From NCBI GenBank assembly GCA_964034945.1, contig OZ035963.1, forward strand, positions 63,692,182 to 63,756,181: 64,000 nt of DNA. The letters run 5' to 3'. A program made the translations under genes and the position numbers. Positions 1-12,709 of this stretch are shown here, in pieces. Source of the DNA: Chrysopilus asiliformis. Taxonomy: Eukaryota; Arthropoda; Insecta; Diptera; Rhagionidae. Under the pieces are notes generated by a model that ran no database searches, had not been told where the DNA came from, and worked only from the letters and a program-made list of their open reading frames with translations. Within the stretch, counting starts at the first letter, position 1, and each line of letters starts with the position of its first letter.

Positions 1-2010
1 TCTGTATCAATAAGAATACGTATTAACAAATAAAATCTTATTAAAATAAAAAAAACGGTTGCCAAAACCAGTCAAATGCTGTTGAAGGGCTTTGTAAGAC
101 TTTACTGTAATCCCAGTTAATTTTAATCGGATTCAAAGTAAAAATAACTGGTATTCTAGTTCGTTACAGTTCGTTCCAATTTTCCGATATGGAAATTTTA
201 CTGGAGCTACAATCCAATATTTACTGGGACGAACAGCAAATTTTATTTCTCCCACTAAAATCTGGTCTAGCATCTAACTTAAAAAATCTAAAGGTATCTA
301 AAATAATATTTCATATAATTTTTCCCAAAAAAAATAAATGAGCTTTCCTTATTCCCCAATTTCCCAGTGTGCCACATTCAATTAAATCCCACTTTTGTTG
401 TTCTAAATTTCTAAGATTTCTATAAACAAATTCAAAATCCCTCTTAATTGCACCCATGGGAGTAGTAATCGTTAAAACCCTCTCAGGAACTTAAATAACT
501 CGAATAATTTCTTGTCATTTCCAATCATTCATGGCACGGTTAAGTACTTTAAGTGCACTAATAACAGAAATCCACAACAAAGTTACTGGATTTATTGTAA
601 AAATAGTCCACAATGCTCATCTGTGTTATTCCGAGCTATCAAAGGGTCCAAAAATAGAACCATTGCTGCCTAATGTTGACCTTCTGCGTTTACGGATCAT
701 TAGAAATCTTGAAGAAGTTCTTAAAGGATCCGAAAAATAGTTTAGAGACATCATACGTCTCTTGTTTCACATATCTTTGTATCTTTACTGTAGTGCGGAA
801 CGCATTTCGGTTACAATAGGGCCTGTTGTGTATTTTTAGCTCTTTATTCAAATGAGATCAATGATCTCGGATTTCATTGAAATTTATTCCTTTGATTTTT
901 TTTTTGTATTCGTGAATTGGAAGAGCATCGTTAAGATGTTTTTTTTTGGAATCAGGTAAGAACGAAGTGAAAGACGGGTGGTGGGGGGGTTGAAGAAATG
1001 ATTTACTTTCGGCGCATTTTTGTTACCGATTCCATTTCACAATCACTGTAAAAAAAAGAATTAAATAAGTGTGTTTTAGGTATTTATGGTAGAAATGGCA
1101 AAATTAATTGAAATTTTGTATTCTGTGACCATTTCAGAACATTTTGTGGATTTTTTTTTTATTTTGTAAATTGTCGAAATTTTTTAAAAAAATCTCAAGA
1201 AAATTTCAAGTTTCGAGAAAAAATTCTTTTTAGAAAAAAGTTCTGCCTTTTGAAGAAAAGCAAAAATCACACATCCTTTAGGATCCTTTTATCTATCAAA
1301 AACAATTTTCCGCTAGTCGATAGGCCAAAAATTACGCGAGAGACAAACGGTTTTCTAAATGTTAAATCCTTAAAAATTGAATCCTTTTATCTCGGAAACG
1401 GCTCAAATGATTTTCATGAAATTCGAAATTTTAGGGTTTTCGGGGACGAGGAATCGATATCCGGTGTCCTTCTTGGGGAAAAAAGGATTTTTCAAGGACC
1501 TCGTCCTTGTACCGCCCAAACCCTCCCGCCCCCCTCAAAAAGGACACCGGATATCGACTCTCCGTCCCCGATAACCTCTAAATTCTGAATTTCAGCCCGA
1601 TCCAAGGACTTTGATTTTTCGTCCTTAAAAAAATCAAGGGGTACCCCTTCCGATTTTTTCAATTTTGTGACACGTCTTCGATTTAGCTGAAATATGGCAC
1701 AGGGGGGTTTTTCAGGCCTCTGATTAAGATTCCATTGTCCGTTTTCCGATATCACTACTGGTTTGTAGGTGTGGGGGGGGGGGGGTGTCCCACGAAAAAT
1801 GGAATTTCCACAAAAACGACACCGAATTAGGCTCCCCTTTTTACTTCCAAGTCAAATCTGTACAGAATTAGGCGGGGCCTCAGCAGAAGGAGTAGGAGAC
1901 GGGCCAAGAGTGAGGGGGAGGTGGGACGTGTCTCAGGAAAATAAAACTTTTTGAAAATGAATGTCTGTTTGTGCGCCTTAGTACCTTTGTTCCACTTTTT
2001 TATATACTCT
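1..2010. other. Intergenic, no gene recognised
   Basis: AT-rich sequence. A 69-codon ATG ORF at 531-740 (+) has no recognisable motif, splice partner or regulatory context and fits chance. The only structure seen is the inverted repeat at 1425-1587 and a G-run near 1775. Confidence 0.6.
1425..1587. repeat. Imperfect inverted repeat (hairpin)
   Basis: The left arm at about 1425-1478 contains GGGGACGAGGAATCGATATC followed by CGGTGTCC. The right arm at about 1534-1587 is its near reverse complement. They are separated by about 55 bp of C-rich loop. Because of this, both strands translate to a similar peptide (ESISGVL), which is an artefact of the inverted repeat and not evidence of coding. Confidence 0.7.
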
Positions 2011-2345
2011 ATATGATATATCATATAAAAGTATATTAGATTTAGTATACTGTTTGTAACGCATCGAATTAATCATCGGACACAAAAATTAACTACACCA
2101 GGGTGTTAGGGATGGCAAAAGATTTTGATTTCCGCATGTCCGTCCGTCCGTCTGTCTGTCTGTCCGTCTGTCTGTCTGTTTGTCTGTCTGTCCGTCTGTC
2201 TGTTTGTCTGTCCGTCTGTCTGTTTGTCTGTCTGTCCGTCTGTATGTGTGTCTAGTTGTCTGTCCGTCTTATGCCCTGGAGGCCGAGTAAAAACGTGGGT
2301 CGCTAAAGACGGGGACAAGGTCGAAGCAAAGATTGACCTTTAAAA
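2011..2345 (+). repeat. Family T dispersed repeat, copy 1, with (CTGT/CCGT)n array
   Basis: The head at 2011-2138 (AAGTATATTAGATTTAG, then ACACAAAAATTAACTACACC, then TTCCGCATG) recurs around 41160-41705 and 57650-58160. It is followed by a tetranucleotide array at about 2139-2270. This copy has no insertion at the TTA at 2036-2038, where the other two copies carry MITEs. Open frames across the array on both strands arise because CTGT/CCGT units lack stops. Confidence 0.75.
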
Positions 2346-4044
2346 AATATTTAATTTCCGATTTTTTAAAATCAAAATTGAACAAAATTTTCTACACTTT
2401 ATCAGAACTTGTCCTCGTTTTTATCAAAGAAACCACAACGAATGTATTTACTAACTGAATTTGGTCACACATTTAATCTTGTTTATTACCATGAGACAAT
2501 CCCATCCGACATCTGATTCAAACATGCTAGACTTAATTGATTTCAATTAGTTCGATTAGCAGCACATCCTGAATGTCATCCTCGTCTGGGGTGACCATAT
2601 TTTTTTTCGTGTGAATCCGTGACAGATTACTGACTGATTGATAGTGAAAGAAGGAAGAGGGGATTACTGGTTGAAAGCCGTGGAGAGGATAGGGTGGAAA
2701 TTTTCTGAGAAAACTACGCCGCAGGCGAACATTTTTGGGTTTAGAGGTTATTTTTTTAGTATTTAAAAAATTACAGCACTACACTGGATAATTCCGGGAC
2801 ACGTGTCTAAATCTTGGACTGTTTCAGCCATTCCAGCACATGTGGTCACCCTATGCGAGTTTCAAATGATACGCTGCGAAACCCACCTCGAATTTCGGAT
2901 CAAATTTAAAATTATGTGCAGTCAAACGAATGACGTCTATCACGGATGCGATGCGAAAGGTGTGGTTGCTTGTATGTGTGAGGAGTTTACGTATTTTATA
3001 GTGAATCATTTTCATAGTCCTGTAAGTTGTAATGAAACCTTAAGCCTTTAAATACAGTCGGGCGTCATCTTCCACTCTTCGGGAGTATTCCATGCTACGG
3101 CATGGCAGTCCTTGATCCTTGGGTTCTTTGCAAAGTGCTGAATGTGTGAATGGCGTCCCTATGACGCTCTGTCATCTCGTTTGGTGTCATTAAAATGCAA
3201 ATTTTATTTGATTATCTACGCACGTATGGTCATGGGAACATTTGACATGACTTTATTAGATTTAACTGAAGGAAATTTATGCACCTCGGCACTCATTTTC
3301 CGAATATCTGTGGGCTAGCATCCCTCCGTCTATGCAGTGGAAAATAAATTTTCAGCTGGAATGTGGTAGTCCGAAGTTGATATGATCAACCTTTAACTTT
3401 GTCTGATTGAATAAATTATTTCACTTGACTAAGAAAAAGGGTTGAAGATTTATTCATATTAAGATTTCTTAATAAAACCTGTTGCCAAAAATTCTTTAAT
3501 TACAGTCAAATGTCAAAACCATGAAAAACTATGTCAACATTAATTTTAATTTGTAATCACCGGTTATCTGTTTCGAAAGATCTGTTTTTAGCACTTTTGA
3601 TTCTGTTTAAGATTAGTGAATTATTTTATTTTAAAATGGAAATTGCATTAAAAAGGGTTTGAGGTGATTTCGGCTTTAACCGAAGTTACCCAATAGTTGT
3701 GCGTTATTTATAATTTTTCCCATTCTTTTCAATATTACTGACTTTGGCACTTTTCATTTTTTTTAATGAAATAAAAATTTGTTTACAAAGTATAAAAATC
3801 GGCTTAAAAACTTTTCTAACGTTTTCTGATAAAACTTTTCTAATGTCTAGTGGTAAAATTTACTATATTGTGGTTAAATTGACTGTTTTTGTAAATGAAA
3901 TGAAGTATTTTGTAATTGAAACTAACTATTTTATTAGCAGTCACGATTCCCCACTATAAAAGAGTTAGATTTTCTCTGCGTGTGACGCAACAGCGATATC
4001 GGAATCAGATTGTTTAGTAGCTGATCCCAGTGTGTCATCTAGTT
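2346..4044. other. Intergenic, no gene recognised
   Basis: No convincing gene. It contains one copy, on the minus strand, of the dispersed motif TTCGCCTGCGGCG (2715-2729). An 82-codon ORF at 2803-3051 has no recognisable feature. Confidence 0.6.
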
Positions 4045-4600
4045 TAAAAAATATATTTCCCGGGTGGAAAAGGTCTCAGAAATATTTTTTCTGCTAAGAA
4101 CAAGCCTCTAAAAGTTTGAAAAAAATATTTCCCGCTTAGAAAAGGTCTCGGAAATATTTTTCCTACTAAAAACAAGCCTCTAAAAATTCGATAAAAATAT
4201 TTCCCCCTTAGAAAAGGTCTCAGAAATATTTTTCCTATTAAGAACAAGCCTCTAATAATTCGGAAAAATATATTTCCCGGGTGGAAAAGGGCTCAGAAAT
4301 ATTTTTCCTATTAAGAACAAGCCTCTAAAAGTTCGAGAAAAATATTTCCCGGTTAGAAAAGGTCTCAGAAATATTTTTCTTATTAAGAACAAACCTCTAA
4401 AAGTTTGAAAAAAATATTTTCCGGGTGGAAAAGGTCTCAGAAATATTTTTCCTATTAAGAACAAGCCTCTAATAATTCGAAAAAATATATTTCCCGGGTG
4501 GAAAAGGTCTCAGAAATATTTTTCCCATTAAGAACAAGCCTCTAATAATTCGAAAAAATATTTTTTCCGGGTGGAAAAGGTCTCGGAAATATTGCAAATC
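4045..4600. repeat. 72/73-bp minisatellite, 8 units
   Basis: Successive AGGTCTC words start near 4071, 4143, 4215, 4288, 4360, 4432, 4505 and 4578, giving periods of 72 or 73 bp. Each unit contains GGTCTCAGAAATATTTTTCC and AACAAGCCTCTAA. Minus-strand ORFs with a repeated GKIFLRPF are products of the 72-bp (24-codon) period and not a gene. A diverged single unit lies at 5385-5450. Confidence 0.9.
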
Positions 4601-7600
4601 AATCGATAAAAATCGGAGTATTTTGTCAAGTAGTAGGAGATTTCCCTTTTCGGCAAAGGAAAATCACTTTCCATCCAACAAGTCGATAATTCATATTATT
4701 AGTAATCAAAAATAAAGAAACGATGATGGCTTCACTTACCACAGGGAAATAACTTCTTCCGCCTAAGAACACACACAAGTCTTGTAATTCACTCACACCC
4801 ACGCGAAAAAAAAACTAAACAACCTTCCCGGTAAAAAAAGAATCAAAAAGAAGCGATCGCTTCTTCCGGCGACGCCGCGAACTTTCATAGAAAAATCTAC
4901 CGGAATTTGTAATGAGAATTTCATTGTCGATTCGGCATTTAGATACTTTCCGATTAGATAAAAATAATTGCCGATATTTTTAGCGTTTACTTGAAATATT
5001 TCAAGCTAAAAGTTTTGTCGATAAACCGCACTAATAGTTAAAATAATTTTTTTCCGACAATGGCCTCGCTGAATGATCGACAGATTGAAGTATTGTCCTT
5101 CTCAGACACACTGGACGCACTCTCTGTTAGCCATTCCAAGGGTGGGTAGGGAAAACCGCCTCTATGCGGAGGCGGTTGGGATGTTTTTGCTGAATATGCT
5201 GCGGAAAAGTGTGGCGATTGGATTTTTTGTTTGAAATCTTTCATGGGCGCGAAATTTTAAATCGTTTTTTATTCGCAACAAGTATTTTGGTTTTTATTAT
5301 GAAAGTTTCCAACTGAAAAGTATTTTTCGACCTTCTAATGGTATTTCAATCGTCTAAAAGGATTTTTTACTAGTTTAACGAAAAAATATTTCCGGGATAG
5401 AAAAGGTTTCGGAAATATTTTTCGTTGCAAGAAAAAGCCTCTAAAAACACCACAATTTTTCCGAAGGTATTCTTATGCCACTTTCAATGGTTTTTGTTTC
5501 CCTATAAAAACAAATTCCACTACGGCAATTGCAATGAAAAACTTTAAATTACCCCAGAAATTACACACAGGCTGCGTTTATCTAGATTTTATGTACCTAA
5601 TTCAAGTTCCTTAGCGCCAGAGTTAAGTTAAACTCAATAAACATTTAAACTGACTTCAATTACAAAATGCTCATTTCGCTTGGCTAAAATTTGTAATTAA
5701 ACGAGAAAGAAGCACTTGATATAATTGACTATCCACTTAATTTTGAGAACAACGGCTGCACTGCTATCGTATCGGATTTTCTGAAAATGTGGTCAGGGCC
5801 GTGCTAAACGCAAAACAAAATTTTGGATTGCATCCAAAATGGGGTGAGATTTATGTGAAAATCCTTGGAAGTTTTCCCAAAATGAAACAAAAAAAAATTT
5901 TTGTAATTAAGATTTTGGCTTTCGGATGCATTTTTGTTAAATATTCTGATGTTCCAACAGCGGCTGCAATAAAAAAAAAATTTTTTTCAACAATTTGGAA
6001 CAGAACTGTGGGGAGTTTGTGTTTAAAAGTATGGAGGGTAGGACTTTTTTTTCGCACATCTTTTTCATTGCACAGATTTTTAAGTTGTTCAAGTGCTTGA
6101 CTGGATTTCTTCTTATTTAGGTTTTTGTTAAGGTTTCTTCTTAAGATTGCAATGAGTGGAAATTAAAGTTTTGTTCCACTTCGAATGTTGACTATTTAGT
6201 TATGAAATGTAATTTTCTGAGGAGTTGAAATGGAAGAGCAAACAGTTGTAAAGGAACTAACTTTAGTAGATTTTCTATCGTCTTGGAATCAAAAAATATC
6301 GAAAAGAAAATATAGAAAAATGTTGATGTAATAATCAATGCAGGATTGTAGTGAAAGAAATTGCGATTCTTAGAGCTTTTATGTATTAGAAGTGATGCTG
6401 CTTAATTAATTCTAACTTTTATTAAATGTAACCGCACTACAAATTTAACGGTCTTTTCACTCTGATAACTCAGTTTCAATTTCAATTTCTAATATTTTCA
6501 AGAAGTTTTTCAGAGTGGATCTTGTTTTCAAATTGCTGTGCAGGCGCATTTTTTGAAATATTTTCTTGAAATGGCTTTCTTTTCGAGAAATTTCATCACT
6601 AATTTCTTGAATAAATCACCCACCGTGTGACACAGAAGATTTAAAAAAATATTTATATTCACATTCCGTTTGATACCCCATCCGATTGACTGATTTATTG
6701 ATTTTCATGGCCTCCAATTGAGTTGTTAGATCCTACCTAACGATATTTAACAAATCTCTCGAGACCATATTCGACATTTCATAGTTCGACAGAATCAAAC
6801 TCTCTGCTGTAAAATCATCATGAATACATCAATTATCAAGGCATCAGGAAAGGTGGTGCACAGTTTTCTTTTTTATGCTAGCCCTTTATCTACCTGTGGA
6901 TGCATAAATTAAACTCAAATGATTCTGTCCCGATTCTATTCAAACATTGCCAACCAGCCTGAGGCTGCCATCTAACATGAATATGCCATGATGTGGTAAA
7001 ATCGGTCCAAAGAACTACATTTCTTCAGGGAGTAAATTGTAAGAAAATGAATGGCTCGATTAACAACTCAGGTGACTCTTGTTCGAATGCTTGGCTTTTC
7101 TTTCACAGTCACAGTTTCACAGGTAAATGCATATGTTGGCACATGAGTGAGATTTTAAGCATAAGCATAAAGGTGCAATTCATCTCTCCTTCGCTTACAC
7201 AATACGTTGGAAACGTGAAAAGGTTGGTTTAAATTTATTTTTATATGTGAAGAATGGTGCTATTAACTATGAATTTGTTTTAAAAATGTACAGCGATACT
7301 TGACATTGTTGTCGGTGTTTTAGAAAGTCACGGGTTTTTGTTCTGATAACCGGAACAAAGGGTGATTGCAATTGCTTTATAAATTGCGATTTAATTGAAA
7401 TCAAATTTTATTTCAGGAAGCCAAGAAGTTTGGCAAAGGAACTGAAACAATTTTTCAAAATGCTTTTCGAAAAATCCACAGAAATTTTGATTTAATTCCA
7501 ATTTTACTATTGTCTACAATTTCTCCGTTCACCTAAAATCTATTTGACCACCAAACAAGATAAGTAACGCTCTATAATTAATGATTTTCAATTTTCTCGA

Positions 7601-8018
7601 ATATATGCTAGATTCATGAGCAGACGAGCATACATCTGAATTATGTTGCAGTCTAAGAAATCTGATTACCTTCGTCTATTTGGGTGGTCCACATTGCTGC
7701 AATCTGTTTTGTTGCAGTGTTGGCCATACGGCGAATAACAAAAGAACCACAAATTAGATTTTGTCTAATAAGTCTACAATTATCCCACTGAGGTAAGTAT
7801 TTTATTTAATGCTATTAAAAAAAACCATGTGCGTTATTACGTGGACTTTTTCATGAAGTCATTGAGGTCTCAAAACTTCGAGGTGGTCCTTTGAAATTAC
7901 TTTTGCCCCAGGTCAAATGGCATTTATAGTCATAGGAGGTAATAATTTTTTTTAAATTAACAGCAAATTTTCTGGTTTTGGTTGTTTTAGATTCAGCTTT
8001 TAGCAGTTTTTGAAATTA
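4601..8018. other. Intergenic, no gene recognised
   Basis: Apart from the isolated minisatellite unit at about 5385-5450, no gene, RNA gene or complete mobile element was recognised. ORFs here (for example 5789-6100) lack motifs, and the overlapping opposite-strand frames look like shadows of low-complexity AT sequence. Confidence 0.55.
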
Positions 8019-8250
8019 CATTAATTCCTCCAACTGCGCGGTTTCGCAACTGCGCGGTTCAGTATTTAATACCAAAACTTCGAACTGTGCGGTAAAAATT
8101 TCGCAGCTGCGCGGTTTTTTTATAATTTTCGTTTAAAAAAACATGTTCCTAACCCCAAAATTTCATACAAAGTAGGGCTCACAGTGCGCGGTTTCGGTTT
8201 GCGCACTCTTTTTGTGGAACGTATCTACCGCGCAGTTGGAGGGAATACTG
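8019..8250. mobile_element. Pogo/Tc1-mariner-like MITE (TA target)
   Basis: This 232-bp element is bounded by TA dinucleotides (8017-8018 and 8251-8252). The left terminus reads CATTAATTCCTCCAACTGCG. The right terminus, reverse complemented, reads CAGTATTCCCTCCAACTGCG. The word AACTGCGCGGTT is repeated inside. CAGT termini with TA duplication are known from pogo/Tigger relatives of Tc1-mariner; assignment to that group is inference because there is no transposase. Confidence 0.7.
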
Positions 8251-8575
8251 TACTACAAAATTGATAACAGTCCCGGATGCCGAAAGACCACCGGCGTTCC
8301 GAAATCCAAACATTTGTCCTGGTTTACTAATTTTAGTTATGTTTATCACTAAATAAGCAAAATAAATCCTATTTCGGCTAGACGTTGCTGTAAATTTAAA
8401 AAATGTTCGCCTGCGGCGCATTTCTCGTTATTGATATTTTCAAAATCTCAGTTGTTTTTTATTCATGCAATGTGAAAAAGCACAAAAAATTGGTTTGGGA
8501 CTATGCAGCTCCTGATTTGAATTATTCCGTCGCAGTGTGTTTAAAAAATTTCGCATTCGGTTCGGATGCCTCTTA

Positions 8576-9037
8576 TGCGGCGGTAACACGACGCTGTTTT
8601 GCCAGCGCTAGTGGCTGTTTGGCTGTTAGCAGCCATTTCAGCAGCACCGTGTGAACCCTAGTGCGTTGCTACTACCGGCAGCAGCGTGATGATTTTAGCA
8701 GCGCTATTGAAGTAGAGACCGTTCTACTTTGCCAGCGCTACTAGGGATCACATGACCCTGTTGTATGGTTACTGAGCTGTCAAAAGTCTGATAAGTGGAA
8801 AAGTTTGTTTATTTTAAGTTGTTATTGTACGTTTATTTATTTAAATTTGTGTGTAACGTTTATTATTAAAAAAATTTCCCAGATTAAAATGTCAAATCAC
8901 TGTTTTGCTACTTGCCAGCGCTACTAAAGTAGAAATCGTGTGAATCCTCTCAGCACGCTGGCTGCTGTTGCTACTTGCCAGCGCTACTAACCAGAAGCAG
9001 CCAGCGGCTGGCAAAACAGCGTCGTGTGACTGCGGCA
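8576..9037. mobile_element. TTA-target MITE, family 1, copy a (462 bp)
   Basis: Flanked by TTA on both sides (8573-8575, 9038-9040). The termini are inverted: TGCGGCGGTAACACGACGCT at the left and TGCCGCAGTCACACGACGCT read inward from the right, followed on both by GTTTTGCCAGC. Inside, the words CCAGCGCTACT and GTGTGAA recur in both orientations. A copy of identical length lies in the opposite orientation at 57666-58127. A 3-bp TWA duplication is typical of PIF/Harbinger elements, so that superfamily is the best guess. No transposase is present. Confidence 0.85.
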
Positions 9038-9040
9038 TTA

Positions 9041-10377
9041 AGTATCCAAAGGTTTTTAATCCAAAGACCTGAACACAGAATACTTTAAAGTGTTGAAAAT
9101 TTTCACTTAATTTCACTTTTGATGGCAACATTTAAAAAAAATCATAAATGAAAATCAATTTGGAATTAAGTGTACTGCAGAAGAGATAATTGAAAAATGT
9201 GAAAATTTCTTATCATCCTGCATGCACCTATAAAACCGTCATTAATTTAATACCAAACACGACGTTCAGTCTCGATAAAGTTTTGTTGTTTATTGGAAAA
9301 GTCATTAAGGGCGCTCATTCATCTGGATAAAAATCCAAAGTATATTTTCGTGTTAATATTCACGGGTTTACCATTTTATCGTATAAAAAACTGCTATTAC
9401 AATAAATTCATAAGAGCTTCATAGAGTTATGGGGTTGTATGTCATAAGATTTTAATTAAAGTTATTAATTTTAATACCAGGCATTATTTTAAGTAACATA
9501 AAGCTGGTTAAACCCCCCTAACGGCATCGAAAGTTGCTGCTACATCGCTGCGACCTAAATAGCGAAGAAATATGTCAACCGCCAATGACGCGGAGGACAG
9601 AAATGCTATCTGGGCATTTTTGTCTTACGATTGGAAAATGAGGAAATTTTTCAAAAATACCAACTAAATAGTTAAAGTTATTTACAACTTCATTCAAAAA
9701 TGTAATGAAAAAAAAAGAAAAACACACAAACATCACAAGAGAATCCTTATTTGGGAAAATTTTCCTGATTGCCGGAGGAGTTAGCGATGTGGAAAACATG
9801 TTACAAAATGAAAATTCATAAAAAACTTTTTTCCTTCGAATATTAAATGAAAGCCATAATACTGGGAGCTGGAATGCACATGGCATAATAATGTTGACGA
9901 AGTAATGTAAATTTTTTTGATGGTTTCCAGTGTATCCCAGGGGACTCACTTGATTTGCTTGTTTGTGGTGTGGTGAGGCTCTTTGTCATTCCTTAGGTTT
10001 CATCTCAATTCGCTTAGAATGCATCTCGTCCCCCTCTAAATATAACGCAAAAGTTTTCCATTTGAATCTGTATTTTTCGTTTGTTTTTGGGTTTTTTGGG
10101 AGATCAGATATCTTATCTCCGACATTAACCACTAGTTGTCTAAAGTTCCCCCACAGTATTTGTTGCTTTTCGGTCAGACAAGACCGAATTCTATTCGACA
10201 AACCAGAATTTTTGAATGTAGAAATGGATGTCTGAATTTCATTAGTTTTGACTTCTGGATGAATTTTAAAGTGAAACTATTCGGAACGAAGATTCCTAGA
10301 TTTTTGCATTATTTTTTTTTGTCGGTGCTTTAAGTTCTGTACTTCGATTTAAAAAGGAATTGTAATTTTACCACCAC
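9041..10377. other. Intergenic, no gene recognised
   Basis: The 124-codon minus-strand ORF at 9575-9949 and the ORF pair near 9963-10235 show no family motif. No repeat shared with the rest of the window was seen. Confidence 0.5.
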
Positions 10378-11040
10378 AAAGAACCATGCAAGAAATAGCG
10401 TTTTTCGTGCCCCTGGGTTAACTTTTGAACCCGTGTACACTCAGAAAAATGGAAGCTAACTCGACGACCTACATACGGCGTAATTGGCCTCGGGCAGGTC
10501 CGCGTTCGCCTGCATGTGGGCAAGTAAAACTGAGTTGACCTGCGGTCGGAGAAATTCTGAAATTAAGCCACCAGCAGGTGAAGTAGGGCATTGGGAGCTG
10601 CACGAGTTGACCTTAGATAGGTTAACTCTAACCGCTAGCTGGCTTACAGACACCTCTGTAAGGTCAGAGTTAACCTGGCAAAAAGTTGACCTGGACATTT
10701 TTCTGAGTGTAGTTTTCACTTTGGTTGAGTGCGGTTTGGACAGGGCACAGTCTATAGTTTCATCCATATATGGCGTCAAGAGCCACCGGATTGCAGGGGG
10801 AGGGTGAGGGGTTAACAAACTTTCTCGTGATTTTTCACAGAAATCATGGCATAAATGGAAGTTTTGCCCACGAGAAAGTTCGTTAACCCCGCACCATCCC
10901 CCTGCAATCCGGTGGCTCTTGACGCCATATATGGATGAAACTAGAGACTGTGCCCTTTCCAAAGAGTCCTCAACCAAAGTGAAAACTAGACTGATTCAAA
11001 AGTTAGTTTAAGGGGGCAAAATCGTGCATCGTTCTTTCTT
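10378..11040. repeat. Large hairpin (foldback) locus interrupted by a MITE
   Basis: The region 10711-10829 is nearly the reverse complement of 10869-10987 (119-bp arms, 39-bp loop). The arms contain GTGAAAACT, GGATGAAACTA, TATATGGCGTCAAGAGCC and GGATTGCAGGGGGA. Beyond the MITE at 10438-10709 the symmetry continues: TAACTTTTGAA on the left matches TTCAAAAGTTA on the right, and a weaker match reaches about 10378 and 11040. A transcript would fold into a long duplex. Confidence 0.85.
10438..10709 (+). mobile_element. CACT-ended MITE, copy 1 (272 bp)
   Basis: Perfect 14-bp terminal inverted repeats, CACTCAGAAAAATG and CATTTTTCTGAGTG, flanked by TA duplicated at 10436-10437 and 10710-10711. Near the right end is an internal hairpin GGTTAACTCT...AGAGTTAACC enclosing CTTACAG/CTGTAAG; this copy has one mismatch in it. 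Full copies occur at 12710-12981 and 34796-35067 with CA and TG duplications, so the element makes 2-bp duplications of no fixed sequence. CACT termini with 2-3 bp duplications resemble EnSpm/CACTA elements; that placement is inference. Confidence 0.9.
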
Positions 11041-11390
11041 TTGTTCCACCAAATGTTTATATCGTCACATTAAAAAATATTTTTTTAAAAAAAAGCTTCT
11101 ATTTAAAAGAAATTCACTAAAAAGTAATAATTTATCCTTACAGCACTTTCCGTTATCCTCCCGGACTCCAGAATGCAACTCAGAGACCCCAAAAACTCCC
11201 GGATTCCGGGAAATTAGAGGAAAAGAATAAGCACGTCTTCCTTACAAGACCCTCTTTATCCTTGCAAGGACGAATTCGAGAGAATCGACCTTCCGTATGT
11301 GTGCAAAATTTCAAGTTGGTTTGCAAGATTTGAGTCTGACAGACAAACAGACACGAAGGCAAGTTAAATAAATTCTTTTAAAAAAATATA
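11041..11390 (+). repeat. Degenerate Helitron-family fragment
   Basis: It contains decayed versions of modules seen in the long Helitron at 47426-48897: an AT-rich AAAAAAAGCTTCTATT stretch, CCTTACAGCACTTTCCGTTATCC, GACCCCAAAAACTCCCGG, and TTGCAAGATTTGAGTCTGAC followed by CAGACAAACAGACACGAAGG. No Helitron ends were found, so this is a relic. Confidence 0.6.
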
Positions 11391-12709
11391 ATTGACTTTC
11401 GGTTTTTCGGGGTAAATTTGAACAAAAAACCGGCTAAACGGTTTTCGGTTTGCACGGGTTTACAAGCCCTACTTTTAAACCCCCCTTTAACAGATTTTTC
11501 ACTTCAGACCATATCCAGATACGACCCATTTTTGTGTAAGAAAAAGTAAACAGTTGTCCGCACGTAAATTCTGCTAAATTATTGCTCAAACATTTTGTTA
11601 AAGTGCCACAGTTACGTACATCCGGATACATCCCGGCATCGCGCCGTGCCAACAATTGTTGGTCTACGGGGAACTGAATTGGGATAGCGAAAAGTTTCCA
11701 GACCGTTTTACAGAAGGTTGAAATCGTCTAAGGTGGATGATGTAAATAAAAATGAAACAAGAATAAATAATGTCTCGAAAAAAAAAAATTATATGAGGAC
11801 TGGCTGTGAATTTAAACTGTGAAGAATGGGCACAAACACACACACATCCATCGTGACGAAGTGAGGCGAATATGCAGATAGCATCATTTCACATAACGTT
11901 GAGAGGCAATGTCGGATTTCACCACCACCTACTCCTAAAAGCGGAGATTGCAGGACGTACAAGGACGGATTAATGGGAGGTGTTAGGCGTTCTAGGGGCA
12001 AAAACTTGAATACGGATTTAATGGGTTTTATTTTTGTAAAATTCTTGGCAGAAATGCGAGTGGCTTAAAGATGAATGGGTTGCCTTTTTCTGGACCTGGA
12101 AAAACATTTCGGGTAAAATTTAGGGTTATATCCTTAGCATAGCAGCATAAATTTAAAACGCAAATGCCGACCATATGTTGTTAAGTGATTTAGAGTTTCT
12201 CATGAGAAAAATCATGGAGCTGTCATTTTTAGGGACTTGAAATATTTTAATAGGTGCCAAGAATGTTAATTATTTGGCTTTTGGGTTCAAAACTGAATAG
12301 TTTATTCTGATGCAATTAACTATCACAAAAATTAAATGATTTTTTATTATGATTGAGACTTTTGGCGAATGTGTCCGCCTTGACAAAGGGTAAGTACTGA
12401 TGCAAAAGTGTCCCCCCACAATGCTGTAAAGTTTCTAATTTATAACTTTCTTAAATACTTAACAACATCTAGCTGACAAAAATCAAACATAACTGTAAAC
12501 GTGATGTTGACTTATGCATACGCTTTATTATTCAGGATTTTTAAATATGCGAATTATATTGCAGAAACAAGCAGTTCCAACAAGGGTTTTTCGGTGTGAA
12601 CTATAATTTTTTTTGAGATGCTATATTGTTAAGGACATTTACGGGAAAACTCTACAATATACCCCACTATTTTTCAAGAGGCAATCAAACTGATATTTTT
12701 ATAAACACA
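11391..12709. other. Intergenic, no gene recognised
   Basis: No gene or repeat was recognised. Short ORFs at 11434-11655 and 11789-12001 (minus) carry no motif. Confidence 0.5.

Noticed and set aside
9575..9949. 124-codon minus-strand ORF
   Set aside because: No motif or context; consistent with chance in AT-rich DNA.
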